Source: Cepaea nemoralis | Taxonomy: Eukaryota; Mollusca; Gastropoda; Stylommatophora; Helicidae | Length of the DNA: 64,000 bases | NCBI GenBank assembly: GCA_014155875.1 | Contig: JACEFZ010024506.1 | Coordinates: 62,001 to 126,000, forward strand | Reading direction: 5' to 3' | In this document: positions 31,001 to 40,440 of the stretch, one piece after another | How positions within the stretch are numbered: position 1 is the stretch's first letter | Layout of the letters: each line of letters begins with the position of its first letter | The notes under the pieces: generated by a model | What the model was told of the DNA's origin: nothing | The model's database searches: none | What the model saw: only the letters and a program-made list of their open reading frames with translations | Translations under genes and position numbers: made by a program

Positions 31001-33611
31001 GAAGTAAAGCATTGGGGAACATTGTGATGACTAACAGGATTAGTGGTAGATGCAACAGAGGCAGGCCACGGGTGATAGTGCTGTATGGTCTAAGGTGGTA
31101 GCATGGAGGAATATCATCCAAAGTATTGATCTAGAACACTTATTCGTCATGTGGACAGCCTGAATACCAGTGCATGGGAGTTAAGAGTTAAAACTCAGTA
31201 TTCCAGAGGATTTGCAACCAACCAACGATTCACAGTCAACCAAGACTTCACAACCAACCAAGGATTCACAACCAAGCAAGGATTCAGTCAACTAAGAATT
31301 TACAACCGATGAAGGATTCACAATCGATCAAGGATTCAATATGGCTAAGGATTCACTATAACCAAGGATTCACAACAACCAAGGATCCACAACCAATTGA
31401 ACATCCACTGCATAGTGAAATTATGTAGGTGAATGGCAGCAGGTTAAAAAGAGGACGGCCGTGGATGGGTCAAGCCGAAGACATTCTTCAACAGGTGTAT
31501 CCATACTTGAGGACTTAGAACCTGGCGAGGAGTGGGTACAAGTGCCAACAGGTTTCTGCACATCCTTTTCAGTTTGCATCCAACTAGACAGAAAATGCAG
31601 ACAAGAAAACCCGGCAGCTGTGGAGGCAGAAGTACAAGCGTTGATTTTCGAGAATTCGCTAGACTGTGATGCTGTCATTTACACAGATGGGTCGGTCGTC
31701 CGACATGTGAGAAGCTCATGGGCCTTTATGGCTCAGGCCGGAGGGAGAATTGTGGAGGAGGACTCTGGTGCTTTTGCTGAGACCACAAGTAGCCTGACTA
31801 TGGAAGTCATGGCAGTAAGTAAAGCAATAACATGGCTCGAGACACAGACATTCACCAGGGCATGTTTCCTTAGCGACTCAATGAACATGCTCAAGAGGAT
31901 AGAGATGGGGGATATCCGAAGAGAATGGTTGCTGTCTCTGGAGCGGTCTCGGCTGGCAAAGATTAGTTTCATCTTCGTGCCAGAACATGCGGGAGTACAA
32001 GGAAATGAGCGGGCTGACAAGCTCGCAGGTAACGCTACTGTGGAGGGCGGACGCGCCATGGACCAGGCTGACATTCTGAATGCTCTACGAGAAGTAAGAC
32101 TTTTACGAGAACCAAGTGATGACTGTGAATCTACAACCATGGCCAGACTGCGAGAACAGCAAATTAAAAGAGGGGTGGCCAAACAAGAACACTACGCAGG
32201 AAGCCAAAGAAGACTGATAAACCAACACAGAACTGGTGTCGTTAGCCGCTACACGCTGCGGGATTTGCTGAGGAGGGGATCCGAAGCACTTATGGACTGA
32301 ATAGTTTCGATGTGCAATGAGGATGATCTGTCGACTAACTAACTAACTAACTGAGGATTCACAACCAACCAAGGATTCACAATTGACAAAGGATTCACAA
32401 CCATTTGAGGATTCACAACCAACCATGGAGTCACAATGACTAAGGATTTACTACCAACCAAGGATTCTCAACCAACCAAAGATTCACAATCAACCAAGGA
32501 TTCACAACCAAACATGGATTCACAACTAACCAGGGAGTCACAACCAATCAAGGATTCACAACCAATCAATGAGTCACAACCAGCCAAGGATTCACAACCA
32601 ACCAAGGAGTCACGATGACTAAGGATTCACAACTAACCAAGGATTCACAACCAACCAACAGTTCACAACCAACCAATGAGTCACAACCAGCCAAGGACTC
32701 ATAACCAACCAAGGATTCACAACTAACCAATGAGTCACAACCAGCCAAGGATTCACAACCAACCAATTCACAACCAACCAACAATTCACAACCAATCAAG
32801 GATTCACAATTGACCAATTCATAACCAACCAAGGATTCACAATCAACCAGGGATTCACAACTGACCAACAATTCATAATCAACCAAGGATTCACAATCAA
32901 CCAGTCAGTGAAACACTGACAGCGCATATTAAACAGTAAACTATATTTCTGAATGTGGATTAGTCATCTGAGAAAGAAATCAAGAAGAGGAGAATGAAAT
33001 ACATTTTTGTCTAGTCTTTGAAAAAAATGTTAATAATTTTTATTGCATATCTCAGGTGATTTGTTGAGACATTTTATTGCATATCTAAGGTAATTTTTTC
33101 AGATATTTGATTGCATATCTCTGGTGGTTCGTTCCGATATTTTATTGCATATCTCAGGTGATTTGTTCAGATATTTTATTGCATATTTCAGGTGGTTTGT
33201 TCAGATATCTTATTGCATATCTCAGAAAATTCCAACTCATTGAAATAATGAACATCATGTGGTTTCTTATTTTCCTAGGTGACCTTAAAAGGTTATGCCT
33301 GGTCCGGCGGTGGTCGAGGAATCATCCGAGTAGATGTGTCAGCCGATGGAGGCAAGACGTGGCAGGAAGCAAAGCTGAAGCCAAACGGGCAGACTCATTA
33401 CAAGTCTTATGCATGGACATTATGGGAAGCGGATGTACCACTGCCCAGTAATGTCAGTGAAACTACTCTGGTTTGTAAAGCGGTGGATGTCTCTTACAAT
33501 GTACAGCCTGATTCTGTCGAGGGCATTTGGAACCTGCGGGGCTGCCTTAGCAATGCTTGGCATAGAGTGAACATAAAGATGCCAGCACCTGAAGCGTGTT
33601 CATATGTTTAG
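21731..33611 (+). CDS. SUOX: Sulfite oxidase, complete four-exon gene
   Basis: Mitochondrial intermembrane-space enzyme that oxidises sulfite to sulfate and passes electrons to cytochrome c; last step of sulfur amino-acid catabolism. Exons 21731-22043, 25645-26663, 28904-29104 and 33279-33611 join without a phase break into 621 codons plus TAG. The ATG at 21731 is the first after an in-frame TAG at 21719. Residues 1-90 are basic and Ser/Arg-rich (leader); 92-112 are hydrophobic (anchor). The cytochrome b5 domain spans about 150-228, with haem ligands His186 (DMHPGG) and His210 (YSVH). The molybdopterin domain starts about 260: [10 protein letters not shown] with Arg284 and Cys330 in TQCAGNRR, the expected molybdenum ligand. 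The dimerisation domain is in exons 3-4 ([33 protein letters not shown]). All key residues are present. It is longer than the vertebrate protein (about 545) because of the N-terminus. No promoter motif was recognised. Confidence 0.95.
22120..23330 (-). mobile_element. LINE-I remnant in SUOX intron 1, minus strand
   Basis: Minus-strand RNase H pieces: [20 protein letters not shown] at about 22670-22733 and the end part [30 protein letters not shown] at about 22330-22440. A TTAG run at 22500-22525 interrupts the domain. The sequence resumes at 23252-23330 after a nested LINE. It closely resembles the remnant at 17.5-19.1 kb. Confidence 0.8.
22745..23251 (+). mobile_element. LINE-I 3' fragment nested in an opposite LINE-I
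   Basis: Plus-strand RNase H end: [37 protein letters not shown], then [20 protein letters not shown] and ECPECC. It ends in an (AATC)n tail (AATCAATCAATC). The 11-bp GATGTGTGTTG is repeated exactly at 22734-22744 and 23252-23262, a target-site duplication. Confidence 0.85.
23331..23675. other. SUOX intron 1, unassigned
   Basis: AT-rich intron sequence with no coding or repeat signal recognised. Confidence 0.4.
23680..24040 (+). mobile_element. LINE-I 3' fragment
   Basis: GTATTGATGCATGGTAAGGC, CAGACTGCTACTGGCACCAT and GGAATGTCCTGAGTGCTGTG parallel 22965-23220. A 31-bp tandem triplication (CAATTCTGAGAAAAGTTCTA at about 23835-23915) lies inside. Confidence 0.7.
24178..24280. repeat. About 50-bp tandem duplication
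   Basis: Two near-identical copies of TGCAGGCTCCACTTCAGACC followed by TGTACAGATATGCCTAGACA. Confidence 0.9.
24610..25049. mobile_element. Non-autonomous hAT element (MITE) in SUOX intron 1
   Basis: Terminal inverted repeats CAGTGGTTCTCAACC and GGTTGAGAACCACTG, flanked by a perfect 8-bp duplication CACTAGAA at 24602-24609 and 25050-25057. The 8-bp duplication and these ends are hAT features. The inside is non-coding with long C runs. Confidence 0.93.
25180..25330 (-). mobile_element. SINE-A copy, minus strand
   Basis: TTTTATCCCATATGGCTCGG, AGCACAAACTCCGTGGCTCT and CCCCCAGGAGTCTCAGAGAA are the complement of the SINE-A core. Confidence 0.7.
25645..26663 (+). CDS. SUOX: SUOX exon 2 (cytochrome b5 and molybdopterin domains)
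   Basis: Acceptor TTTTTTCCAG ends at 25644; donor CAG|GTATGT at 26664. It encodes residues 105-444, including [88 protein letters not shown] and [19 protein letters not shown]. Phase 1 in, phase 0 out. Confidence 0.97.
26664..27200. other. SUOX intron 2, unassigned part
   Basis: No repeat family or coding signal recognised between the donor and the 18-bp array. Confidence 0.4.
27226..28655. repeat. 18-bp minisatellite in SUOX intron 2
   Basis: About 79 copies of an 18-bp unit such as TTGTACACTTGGGTTATA with variants GGGGAATC, GTGTTATA, GGGACATC and TACTCTTG. Eighteen bp is six codons, so three plus frames and two minus frames are open for hundreds of codons. The ORFs are by-products of the unit. 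Confidence 0.97.
28735..28805 (-). repeat. tRNA-like sequence (SINE head or tRNA pseudogene)
   Basis: The complement has an A-box-like TAGTGGTTAGTGCACTCACC and a B-box-like GGGTTCAAATAC. I do not see a matching acceptor stem, so it is not called a tRNA gene. Confidence 0.45.
28904..29104 (+). CDS. SUOX: SUOX exon 3
   Basis: Acceptor ACATTTCAG ends at 28903; donor GAG|GTAAGA at 29105. Encodes residues 445-511: [45 protein letters not shown]. Phase 0 on both sides. It starts the dimerisation domain. Confidence 0.96.
29270..29460 (-). mobile_element. LINE-T 3' fragment, minus strand
   Basis: CATCTCGTTCCTCTTATACC, GGTGAAGCATAAACAGTGG and CCCATTTGGTCTGTATGTTA are the LINE-T end. Confidence 0.65.
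29480..29850 (-). mobile_element. LINE-Z 3' fragment, minus strand
   Basis: Minus frame 29645-29842 reads [20 protein letters not shown] and [11 protein letters not shown]. The other frames carry the zinc-finger end (CPHCQK). It parallels 1715-2060 in the nested copy. Confidence 0.75.
29920..30095 (+). mobile_element. SINE-C fragment
   Basis: GGTGGCCAGCGTGACACTGA, CAAATATGGGGCTATCACTA and CCAGTATGGCTCAAGGCTTG match the 3' part shared with 35.3 kb. Confidence 0.5.
30100..30300 (-). mobile_element. LINE 3' fragment, minus strand (weak)
   Basis: CATCATCATCATGTGCTATC and ATGGGTTTCCCTGGGACCTT resemble the opening of the fragment at 33.73 kb (GTGCCATCCC). Stops are numerous. Confidence 0.35.
30480..30715 (+). 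mobile_element. SINE-C, near full length
   Basis: tRNA-like head with GAGCCAAGGTAGAGCATAAC and a B-box-like GTGTATTTGAATCTC, then TAAAATGGGTACCAATAAAT and a body ending TGGGTCTGAAAATATGAGGC. Confidence 0.6.
30735..30990. repeat. About 30-bp degenerate tandem repeat
   Basis: Units with GAAGAACTTTATACACAAGT and TTAATGAAAGAA; eight or so copies in SUOX intron 3. Confidence 0.75.
31010..31165 (+). mobile_element. LINE-W 3' fragment
   Basis: GGGGAACATTGTGATGACTA, AGAGGCAGGCCACGGGTGAT and AGCATGGAGGAATATCATCC match the LINE-W end (GRPR, then WHGGIS). Confidence 0.6.
31200..31405. repeat. 18-bp minisatellite, left part
   Basis: Units AAGGATTCACAACCAACC, period 18 with variants. The array resumes at 32345 after a LINE insertion. 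Confidence 0.85.
31410..32344 (+). mobile_element. LINE-I 3' fragment with open RNase H domain
   Basis: A 279-codon frame (31461-32300) carries a full RNase H fold: [20 protein letters not shown] (Asp), MEVMAVSKA (Glu), [13 protein letters not shown] (Asp) and [20 protein letters not shown] (Asp/His end). These are the four acidic residues of an RNase H site. The element is 5'-truncated and ends GATGATCTGTCGACTAACTA (ACTA tail). It splits the 18-bp minisatellite. Known role of the domain: RNA removal during target-primed reverse transcription in I-type LINEs. Confidence 0.85.
32345..32905. repeat. 18-bp minisatellite, right part
   Basis: About 31 units of AAGGATTCACAACCAACC with variants AATGAGTCAC, ATTGACC and AACAATTCAC. 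Confidence 0.9.
33035..33235. repeat. 36-bp tandem repeat just upstream of SUOX exon 4
   Basis: Six units of TATTGCATATCTCAGGTGAT + TTGTTCAGATATTTTA. The array ends about 45 bp before the exon 4 acceptor. Confidence 0.88.
33279..33611 (+). CDS. SUOX: SUOX exon 4 (terminal)
   Basis: Acceptor TTTTCCTAG ends at 33278. Encodes [63 protein letters not shown] and a 14-residue tail ending SYV, then TAG at 33609-33611. No canonical AATAAA lies in the next 500 bp. Confidence 0.97.
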   Translation: MTLKGYAWSGGGRGIIRVDVSADGGKTWQEAKLKPNGQTHYKSYAWTLWEADVPLPSNVSETTLVCKAVDVSYNVQPDSVEGIWNLRGCLSNAWHRVNIKMPAPEACSYV

Positions 33612-33724
33612 TACAGATAGAATTGTGCACAATTTTAGTACAGATACTGCCATCCATTTAAACATTCCTTATGGAGCTTGTAACTCCACCTGTAGCTCTC
33701 TCAATGTCTGTAATGAGTTGTCTT

Positions 33725-34000
33725 CTTCATTTGCACTTCATCATCATTATCATCATCATCATGTGCCATCCCAATAAGCATGGTTTGCCATCTCGCATAG
33801 CCATCAGGTTTTGATTAGATCTGTGTTCTTGCTCCTATTATATCACGTGACCAAGATGTCCAGGTTTGATCTCTTTGTCTTTCCCTTCTTTTCCCACCAA
33901 ATATGCCAGTTGACACTATGTTTCCAAGTTTATTTCTCATTAACACATGCCAAAAGAATCTTTATTACGTCTCGTTTCTCTAAACTCATTTTTCTGTCTG
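33725..34000 (-). mobile_element. LINE 3' fragment, minus strand (weak)
   Basis: ATCATCATTATCATCATCATCATG-type tail (given in part) followed by CATGGTTTGCCATCTCGCAT. It resembles other minus-strand LINE ends here, but no clear domain is visible. Confidence 0.35.
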
Positions 34001-34169
34001 TCCTTTGAATTTGTTGTATTTTCCTTAGAAATCACATTTCCACTGTGCATAGAGAAAGACATGATAGTCAGTTTAAAATTACCGGGGTAGACAATTAAAA
34101 TTGCTGTGCGAATATCTGTATATTTCAATTTGAAGGATTCATCTAATTATTTTATGTTGTGTGATTTAT

Positions 34170-34245
34170 GCAGTATGTACCTGACGAGATGCAGCAAAAT
34201 ATGCCAGGCAATAAATTGTGCAATCTATTGTTTGTGTCTTCATTA
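34170..34245 (+). repeat. Dispersed short repeat, plus copy
   Basis: CTGACGAGATGCAGCAAAAT and GCCAGGCAATAAATTGTGCA, closely matching 19.40 kb (minus) and 45.59 kb. Confidence 0.75.
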
Positions 34246-34289
34246 TTCACATTCTCTACATGAAAACAATGTTTTGATTATTGTGTCAG

Positions 34290-34920
34290 TTTATATTACT
34301 TCTCCTATTACCTTTACAACCCACCACCTAAGAGGAAACATCACATATATCAGTCACACACATTATTGTGTCAGTTTATTTAAGTCTCATACTACCCGGC
34401 ATACCCACAATCAAAGTGAGCAGATCACATGCATTCAATATCTCACACACGTTAATTAGTTTAAATTTCATATCCTATTATCAAGACACCCACAACTGAA
34501 GACAACATGCCACATACATCTGTAGTTTCACACACATTGTCTCATCTCATCTCATCTCATCATTTTCCTCTTGTACCTTGCAGTGTTGAGGTGAAGTATA
34601 AACATCGTGAGAGTGCCTGATTATGGTCTTCATGTATCGATATTCCCATGGACTCTGCTATTCCCTCCGTCCGATGTTTACGTGGTCGGTCTCTTACTCT
34701 TTCCATCTGGTCTGTACATCATTGCTTGTTGTATTATGCTGTTGAATGGTAACCTACTTGCATGGCCAAACATTAATGTGTCAGTTTATATTATGTCTGT
34801 TACTTCCAGCCAGCACATCCACCTCTGGAAAGGACACATCATTAGTGTTACACACATTGCTGTGTATATTTATATTAAGTTTCATACTACACAGACAAAC
34901 TGAATACATCGTATCACTTG
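34290..34920. repeat. About 100-bp degenerate tandem repeat, interrupted by LINE-T
   Basis: Units open with CACACATTATTGTGTCAGTT + TATATTA and include AGGACACATCAC-like words. LINE-T sequence interrupts at 34540-34770. Confidence 0.6.
34540..34770 (-). mobile_element. LINE-T 3' end, minus strand
   Basis: (CTCAT)n tail, then CCTCTTGTACCTTGCAGTGT and TCTGGTCTGTACATCATTGC, as at 21.15 kb. Confidence 0.75.
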
Positions 34921-35225
34921 AATTCATTTATGGACTGATAATGGTGTTATGCCCAGAAACATGTTATAAATCCTCGTCATAAATATGCATTTAAAGCATT
35001 TATCATCTTCTGTACACATATTAATTATATGAACTCTCTATTTGTACTGTTTATTCATGTGTACATTCGCTATTACTGCTGTTGAAATTTTGATTTTAAT
35101 GATATATCCATAATGTGCATTAATTCAAAAGCTTTACGCCATCTTTGTAGTTCCTGGCTACAAAAGTATCTTGAATGCCAGTTGTGTCAGTGGAATATTT
35201 TGAATGCGAATATAAATGCTGTTTA
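34921..35225. other. No feature recognised
   Basis: AT-rich stretch without repeat or coding signal that I can name. Confidence 0.4.
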
Positions 35226-35229
35226 CCTG

Positions 35230-35440
35230 ATCTCCCTTCGTGAAACCTTGCTTCAAGAAATGGATTCAAACACATAATTGGGAAGCAGATTTGTAAAATT
35301 AGGTCAACGCAGCCTGGATGGTTGCCAGGAAATGCCTTGGGAAGTGAAGGCGGCTGGTGTGGTATTGATCTCGTCACCCCAGCCTGTACAAATATGGGTC
35401 TAGAACTATATCTTTAGTATGCCTTATGGCATGTGAAACG
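35230..35440 (+). mobile_element. SINE-C 3' fragment
   Basis: CCAGGAAATGCCTTGGGAAG, GAAGGCGGCTGGTGTGGTAT and TACAAATATGGGTCTAGAAC match other SINE-C tails. Confidence 0.55.
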
Positions 35441-35494
35441 CTATGTACATTCCCACGACACTATTAGATGCTACTACAATGCTATAGAAGTAAT

Positions 35495-35595
35495 GAACGA
35501 ACAAACAAACTTTATTTTCAATGGGTAACAAATTGGGCACACAGGCCCATCTTACATTCGGCCCTTCCAACCACTCATCTTTCATTCATCAAAAG
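35495..35595 (-). mobile_element. LINE-I 3' end, minus strand
   Basis: AACAAACAAACTTTATTTTC and TCGGCCCTTCCAACCACTCA match 17520-17610. Confidence 0.6.
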
Positions 35596-35684
35596 TGCAT
35601 GATACATTCATAAAGAAAAACTTTGTCAAAAGAATGTTGTAAACATAAACAAGGCATATTACCTTGTTATGAAACACATCCCCC

Positions 35685-36305
35685 ACCCACACACCCACAC
35701 ATCCCCCACCCAACCACCCCAGGCATCCATCCCCTATCCACACATCCCCCCACCTACACACATCTCCTCACCCACCCACTCATCTGCCATCCATCACATA
35801 TCCCCCCACACACACACATCTCCACCCACCCACACACCCCCCGGGCACACATACATGCACCCACCCACCCATCCCCCTTCTCTCCCCACCCACACACACA
35901 TCCCCCCACCCATCCCATAACCTACCAACACTCACCCACCCACATATCCTCCACCATCCACCCACACACCCCCAAAACACCCAGCCAAACACACATCCCT
36001 CAACCACACATCCCCCCACCAACCCACACATCCTGCACCTACCCACTTACATAATCCACCACCCACACATCACCCCCCCCCCCCCCCCCCCCCCCAATCC
36101 ACCCACCCATGCACACATCCCCAAACCTACAACACACTCACCTACCCATACCATACACATACCACATGCACACATCCTCACCCACACACACACATCTCCC
36201 CACCCACACACACCTCCTATCCACACAACATCCCTGGCCCACCCACATATATATCCCCACCCACACATACATCCCTCACCATACACACATCCCTCACACC
36301 CACCA
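35685..36305. repeat. CCCACC/CACACA-rich tract with a 23-C run
   Basis: Degenerate CCCACCCACACATCC-type repeats (Pro/Thr/His frames on +, Gly/Trp/Val on -). The C run is at 36072-36094. The minus strand is strongly G-rich. Confidence 0.92.
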
Positions 36306-36702
36306 ATGAGTAGTCAAGCTGAAAAACATCTGATGGCTGTGGAGACCAATGAGTAGTCAAGCTGAAAAATATCTGATGGCTGTGGAGATGTGGTTTCTGA
36401 GGAAAATGCAAATAATACCATGTACAGACAGAAAAACCAATGACCAAGTACTACAGGAAACAAATGAAAATTGTAAACTGATTAGAGAAATTAGATGTAG
36501 ACAATCACAATTTTTTTATCACATTATGAGAAGAAATAAATTGGAGAACTTGGTGACAACTGACAAGATCGAGGGGAACAGACCAAGGGAAATGCAGAGA
36601 AGTAAATACCTGGATGGCTTGGCCATCTGGCATGGTCAAAACAAGCATAGTTTGGCGCTCACAGAAAGAGAAGAAAGAAGTAGAGACCAGAGGATGCACT
36701 AG
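36306..36702 (+). mobile_element. LINE-W C-terminal fragment
   Basis: Frame 36349-36702 reads MSSQAEKYLMAVEMWFLRKM, IPCTDRKTNDQVLQE and MRRNKLENLVTTDKIEGNRP, close to the copy at 50.95 kb. A 51-bp tandem duplication (CAATGAGTAGTCAAGCTGAA) lies at its start. Confidence 0.8.
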
Positions 36703-36721
36703 ACAATATACAATTTGAAAG

Positions 36722-36840
36722 CTGTAGTTGCTGACCGGGATTCGAACCTGTCACCTCCAAATGGCGACTGCTCTTCACTGCAGGAACAAGTGTACTTCAA
36801 CGCATGACCAACTAGACACTCCAAAAAAGTGTCTTCATTA
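36722..36840 (-). repeat. tRNA-like sequence (SINE head or tRNA pseudogene)
   Basis: The complement has GTGTCTAGTTGGTCATGCGT (A-box-like) and GACAGGTTCGAATCCCGGTC (perfect B-box). The 5' and 3' ends do not pair as an acceptor stem, so a functional tRNA is not claimed. It separates two LINE-W fragments. Confidence 0.5.
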
Positions 36841-36879
36841 GTCATGTCTATCATACACATGAACCTACATCTATGGAAT

Positions 36880-37245
36880 ACGGACAGAATTCGTATCAAA
36901 CCTTGGAGATGTGGTTTTATAGAAGCCAAAATGAGCAATCTGGATATTTTACGGGAAGCAGAGACAACTTATCATAAACATCAGAAAGAAACAGTCCTCG
37001 TTTTTTGGCCATGTTATCAGAAGACAAAAACTGGAACATGTTGTGACAATCAGAAAGATTTGTGGAGAGATAGAGGAAGACAGCGTGAGAAATTCTTGAT
37101 AGTCTTGAGTCATGTCACAGAAGGGAGTGAACACACTAATTGATCCATGCCGTCAGAGACCGCAATTTGTGGAGAGGCATGGTGACCCATACCAGCCAAC
37201 AATGTACTGGATCATGATGGTTATGTCATACCTGGTGTATTCCAT
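36880..37245 (+). mobile_element. LINE-W C-terminal fragment
   Basis: CCTTGGAGATGTGGTTTTAT, GCCAAAATGAGCAATCTGG and AAGACAAAAACTGGAACATG match the LINE-W copy at 20.2 kb. Frames are broken. Confidence 0.65.
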
Positions 37246-37690
37246 ATATCTTTGTCTGCTTTCAGCATTAATTTGTGATTGTAAATCTGCATCGTAATGT
37301 CATTGCTGGTATATTCCATACATTTGACGTCTTTCAGCATTAATTTGTGATTAAGAATGATATATCACTTTCACGTTCAACTGTTTTAACTTTTACTCAG
37401 AAATGAATTATATTATATCAAATGCTTATGCCTAAGAATCACATATTTTTTAAAATGTTAGTTTTATGAATTCTTTTGCTGGTGCTTTTTTGAATGTTAC
37501 AATTTTGTGAATTCTTTTTCCTACTGCTTTCTTTGAAGAAAGTGGGAAAAGATGATGCTGGCTGAGCTATAAATAGAGTAATGGTGAGAATGGTAAAGTA
37601 GTTAATTGCCCGCCTATAACAGCCTTGGGTATGTTGGGGTTGAGTCCTGTGAAATACAATGCTGTATTGGCTGTGGTAAGTTAATTAATA
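37246..37690. other. Unassigned
   Basis: Includes a roughly 70-bp imperfect tandem duplication around 37240-37370 (TCTTTCAGCATTAATTTGTG twice). No gene recognised. Confidence 0.4.
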
Positions 37691-37692
37691 AA

Positions 37693-38240
37693 TAGTTAGT
37701 TGACAGATCATCCTGACTGCACACTGAACCATTCAGTGCATAAATGTTCGGGTCCCCTGGTTAGTGACTCCCACAACATGCAGCAACTGATGACTCCAGT
37801 TCTCTGTTGGTTTACTATTATCTTTTTGGCCCTTGTCTGGGTTTACCCTTTTTTACTTGATGTTCTTCCAGGCTGATCAAGGTTGCAGATTCACAGTCAT
37901 CACTTGATTCGTTCAGTCACCCTGCCTCTCTGATAGCCTTCACTATATGTCTTCTTCATTGTTCATCCACTTTCCATAGTAGCTTGGTCCACAAGCCTTG
38001 TTCATTTCCAAATCTTGTACATTATCTCTTACACCCACATGTCCTGGCACAAAAATGAAGCACATGTTTGTCAGCATCTCATCAGAGACATTACTTGCTT
38101 TCTTTGAGCCCATCCCATCTTGATCTTCCTGAGCTGAGTATACTCAGTTGAGTCATCAAGAAAGCTTGCCTGGGTGAAAGCCTGTGTCTCCACCTAGGCT
38201 AGTCTATCAGTTACTGCCATGACTTTCATTGCAAGACTTG
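37693..38240 (-). mobile_element. LINE-I RNase H remnant, minus strand
   Basis: Begins TAGTTAGTTGACAGATCATC (complement of the ACTA-tailed LINE-I end). Minus reading gives AMKVMAV-like, TQAF-like and C-terminal NQQRTGVIS motifs between many stops. Confidence 0.6.
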
Positions 38241-38289
38241 TTGTCAGGGCAACAACAGAAACTGATGGAAGTGAAACTCTGCAACAATG

Positions 38290-38700
38290 GGCTCCATAAG
38301 AGAATTGAGAATCCCAGTCTCAGTAACTGAAGTTAATGGGTGTGTTAGTGTGGTTGCTAGAAGGCTAAGTTGATATTGATAATGTCATGAGGGGGTCGGA
38401 CAAAGAGAATCCAGAATCCCAGTCTCATAACTGAAGTTAATGGGCATGTTAGTGTGGTTGCTAGAAGGCTAAGTTGATATTGATAATGTCATGAGGGGTT
38501 GGACATAAGAGAATCCAGAATCCCAGTCTAATAACTGAAGTTAGCAGGCGTGTTAGTGTGGTCACTGGAAGGCTAAGTTGATAATGTAATGAAGGGATTG
38601 GACATAAGAGAATCTAGGATCACAGTCTGATAACAAGTCAGTGGGTATGTTATTGTGGTCGCTGGAAGGCTACATTGATAATGTCATGAGGGGGTCAGAC
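38290..38700. repeat. About 105-bp tandem repeat, four copies
   Basis: Units with GAATCCAGAATCCCAGTCTC, GTTAGTGTGGTTGCTAGAAG and TGATAATGTCATGAGGGG. Confidence 0.85.
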
Positions 38701-38825
38701 CAGGGTTTGACACCTGCGTTGGTCATCTGACCATAGAGGGAAAGACCGGCCACCTATCCCTCCGGCATTCAGGGCTAGAAAATGTGAGGTCCTAGCACTT
38801 CACATTATAAATCCATGGCCAGTTA
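38700..38825. repeat. Dispersed repeat shared with 42.53 kb
   Basis: GGTCAGACCAGG, GCTAGAAAATGTGAGGTCCT and AGCACTTCACATTA align with GAGGTCAGACGC, CCTGAAAACATGAGATAGTC and CTAACACTTCCCATTA at 42529-42615. Confidence 0.5.
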
Positions 38826-39890
38826 CTGCTTCGGGATTTGTGTTTTTCTTTTTCTTTCTTTTTTTTTTAATCTGAAAATTTTTAACCAGAAATAGATATT
38901 ACCATAAATGCTTGTGTTCGTGAATCAAATGTGTGTGATCTACATTGCTGTCAGTTCATATATTTTTGTACTGGATGGAAGAACCACAGCAACCATGATA
39001 CCTAACTAGTATTTGTTGTGGTGATTAATAATGTGTTTAGTGTTGACAAGTTTTCTTTTAATCTTGTTTTACACTGTATTAAATTTTGCATTTGTTGTTA
39101 TTAGTTCATATTCTGTGACCTTGTATATTAAAACAAAATCATTTAAAACAGATTTCATTAGAAGAGTTGTATATTATTAAATATTATATGTTACTCTTTA
39201 CTATCACTCAAAATGTGAAATGCGGTGAGCTGCGATACAGCTGTAAAAATATAATGAGTAAATAAAAACAAGCGGAAAGTATCAGCTGTATAAATACACA
39301 ATTCCAAATGTCTCAGTAGACATTGTGGCTAGAAAGCCTTCATCACCAATTAAAAGCAAATAGACACTAACAAAGTCACATTAAAATACTATAAAAATAT
39401 CCACACAAAACATTATACCTAGCTTGAAAATATGAGCCCTTCAGTATTTTTCTTCAAAATATACACAATTATAAACAGTTCCATCTTTCTCCACAAATAT
39501 CTAATTTCTTCAAATTATTTATGGAGAAAGAGAATGCATATGAGGATTTCTGTGTTCTGAGGGAAATGGATATGAGGATTTTTGTATTCCAGCTAAGTAC
39601 CATGTTTCCCTGTTTTTTATGTATAACTGTATTTGTTTGTGTGTGTGTGTGCACATTTACGTGCTTGCTAATGAAGGCTTTATAGCTACAACATCAGTTC
39701 CCTCACTTTTATTTATTTATTGTTGGTGATGAAAGCTTTTTGGCTACAATATCCATCACGCAAACCCTTTCCACTTGATGTGCTTCTTGAGTCATTCATG
39801 ACCACACTGTGTGGGAGTTAACTTCCTTGATGGGTGTGGTCATTAGACACCCAAGCCACATAAAGCACTTATCCGTGCTCTCAGCTGGGA
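38826..39890. other. No gene recognised
   Basis: AT-rich. GTGGCTAGAAAGCCTTCATC at 39325 and its approximate complement GATGAAAGCTTTTTGGCTAC at 39727 form an imperfect inverted pair about 400 bp apart, perhaps ends of an old element. Confidence 0.35.
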
Positions 39891-40440
39891 ATGGCAGTGG
39901 CAGTGCAAGGCCACTTATGCTGGATGGTCTCAGATGGGGACATGGAGGATTGTCATCAATAGATTTGATATAGAGCAGTGGTTCTCAACCGGTGGGGACC
40001 CCCCCCCCCCCCCCCCCCCCACGGGGGGAAATGAAGATTATTTCAAGATTGTGTTAATACAAGGACCGATTACTTGATCTTGTTTTTCCCTTCATACTTT
40101 ATGGTTCTGTTCATCTCACCCTTCTAAAATTCATTTTATAAAGTAAAATCAGGTTTTATGTGGACGCCTAGACTTGTTTTAGTATGTGCTATTAAATTTA
40201 GCTTCAATTATTACGTATACTGTGTAGGGGCAGAGGGAAATTTTTAGGGAGGAAATACGAAAAGGGGGAGGGGGGGGATGACGTTCTAAAAATATGGTGA
40301 GGGGGGGAATGACATCCTAAAAATATGGTGAAGGGGGGCACGGGCCAAAATAGGTTGAGAATCACTGATCTAGAGCATCCAGGACCAAGATCTCTGGAGA
40401 TATATGAACGCCTGCACAATTTGGTAGAGTACATTTTATA
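39890..40440 (+). mobile_element. LINE 3' fragment interrupted by a hAT MITE
   Basis: GCCACTTATGCTGGATGGTC to GATTTGATATAGAG, then after the MITE ATCTAGAGCATCCAGGACCA and GAGATATATGAACGCCTGCA. The undisturbed equivalent on the minus strand is 41383-41605. Confidence 0.75.
39976..40367. mobile_element. Second non-autonomous hAT MITE
   Basis: Ends CAGTGGTTCTCAACC and GGTTGAGAATCACTG. Target duplication ATATAGAG/ATCTAGAG (7 of 8) at 39968-39975 and 40368-40375. Same family as 24610-25049, opposite internal orientation, with a run of 22 C. Confidence 0.9.

Noticed and set aside
35623..36054. Pro/Thr/His-rich 143-codon frame as a secreted repetitive protein
   Set aside because: Frames of similar length are open on both strands because of the CCCACC/CACACA composition; no signal peptide or splice context.
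36722..36840. Functional tRNA gene on the minus strand
   Set aside because: A- and B-box-like words are present, but the ends do not pair as an acceptor stem and the sequence is wedged between LINE fragments.
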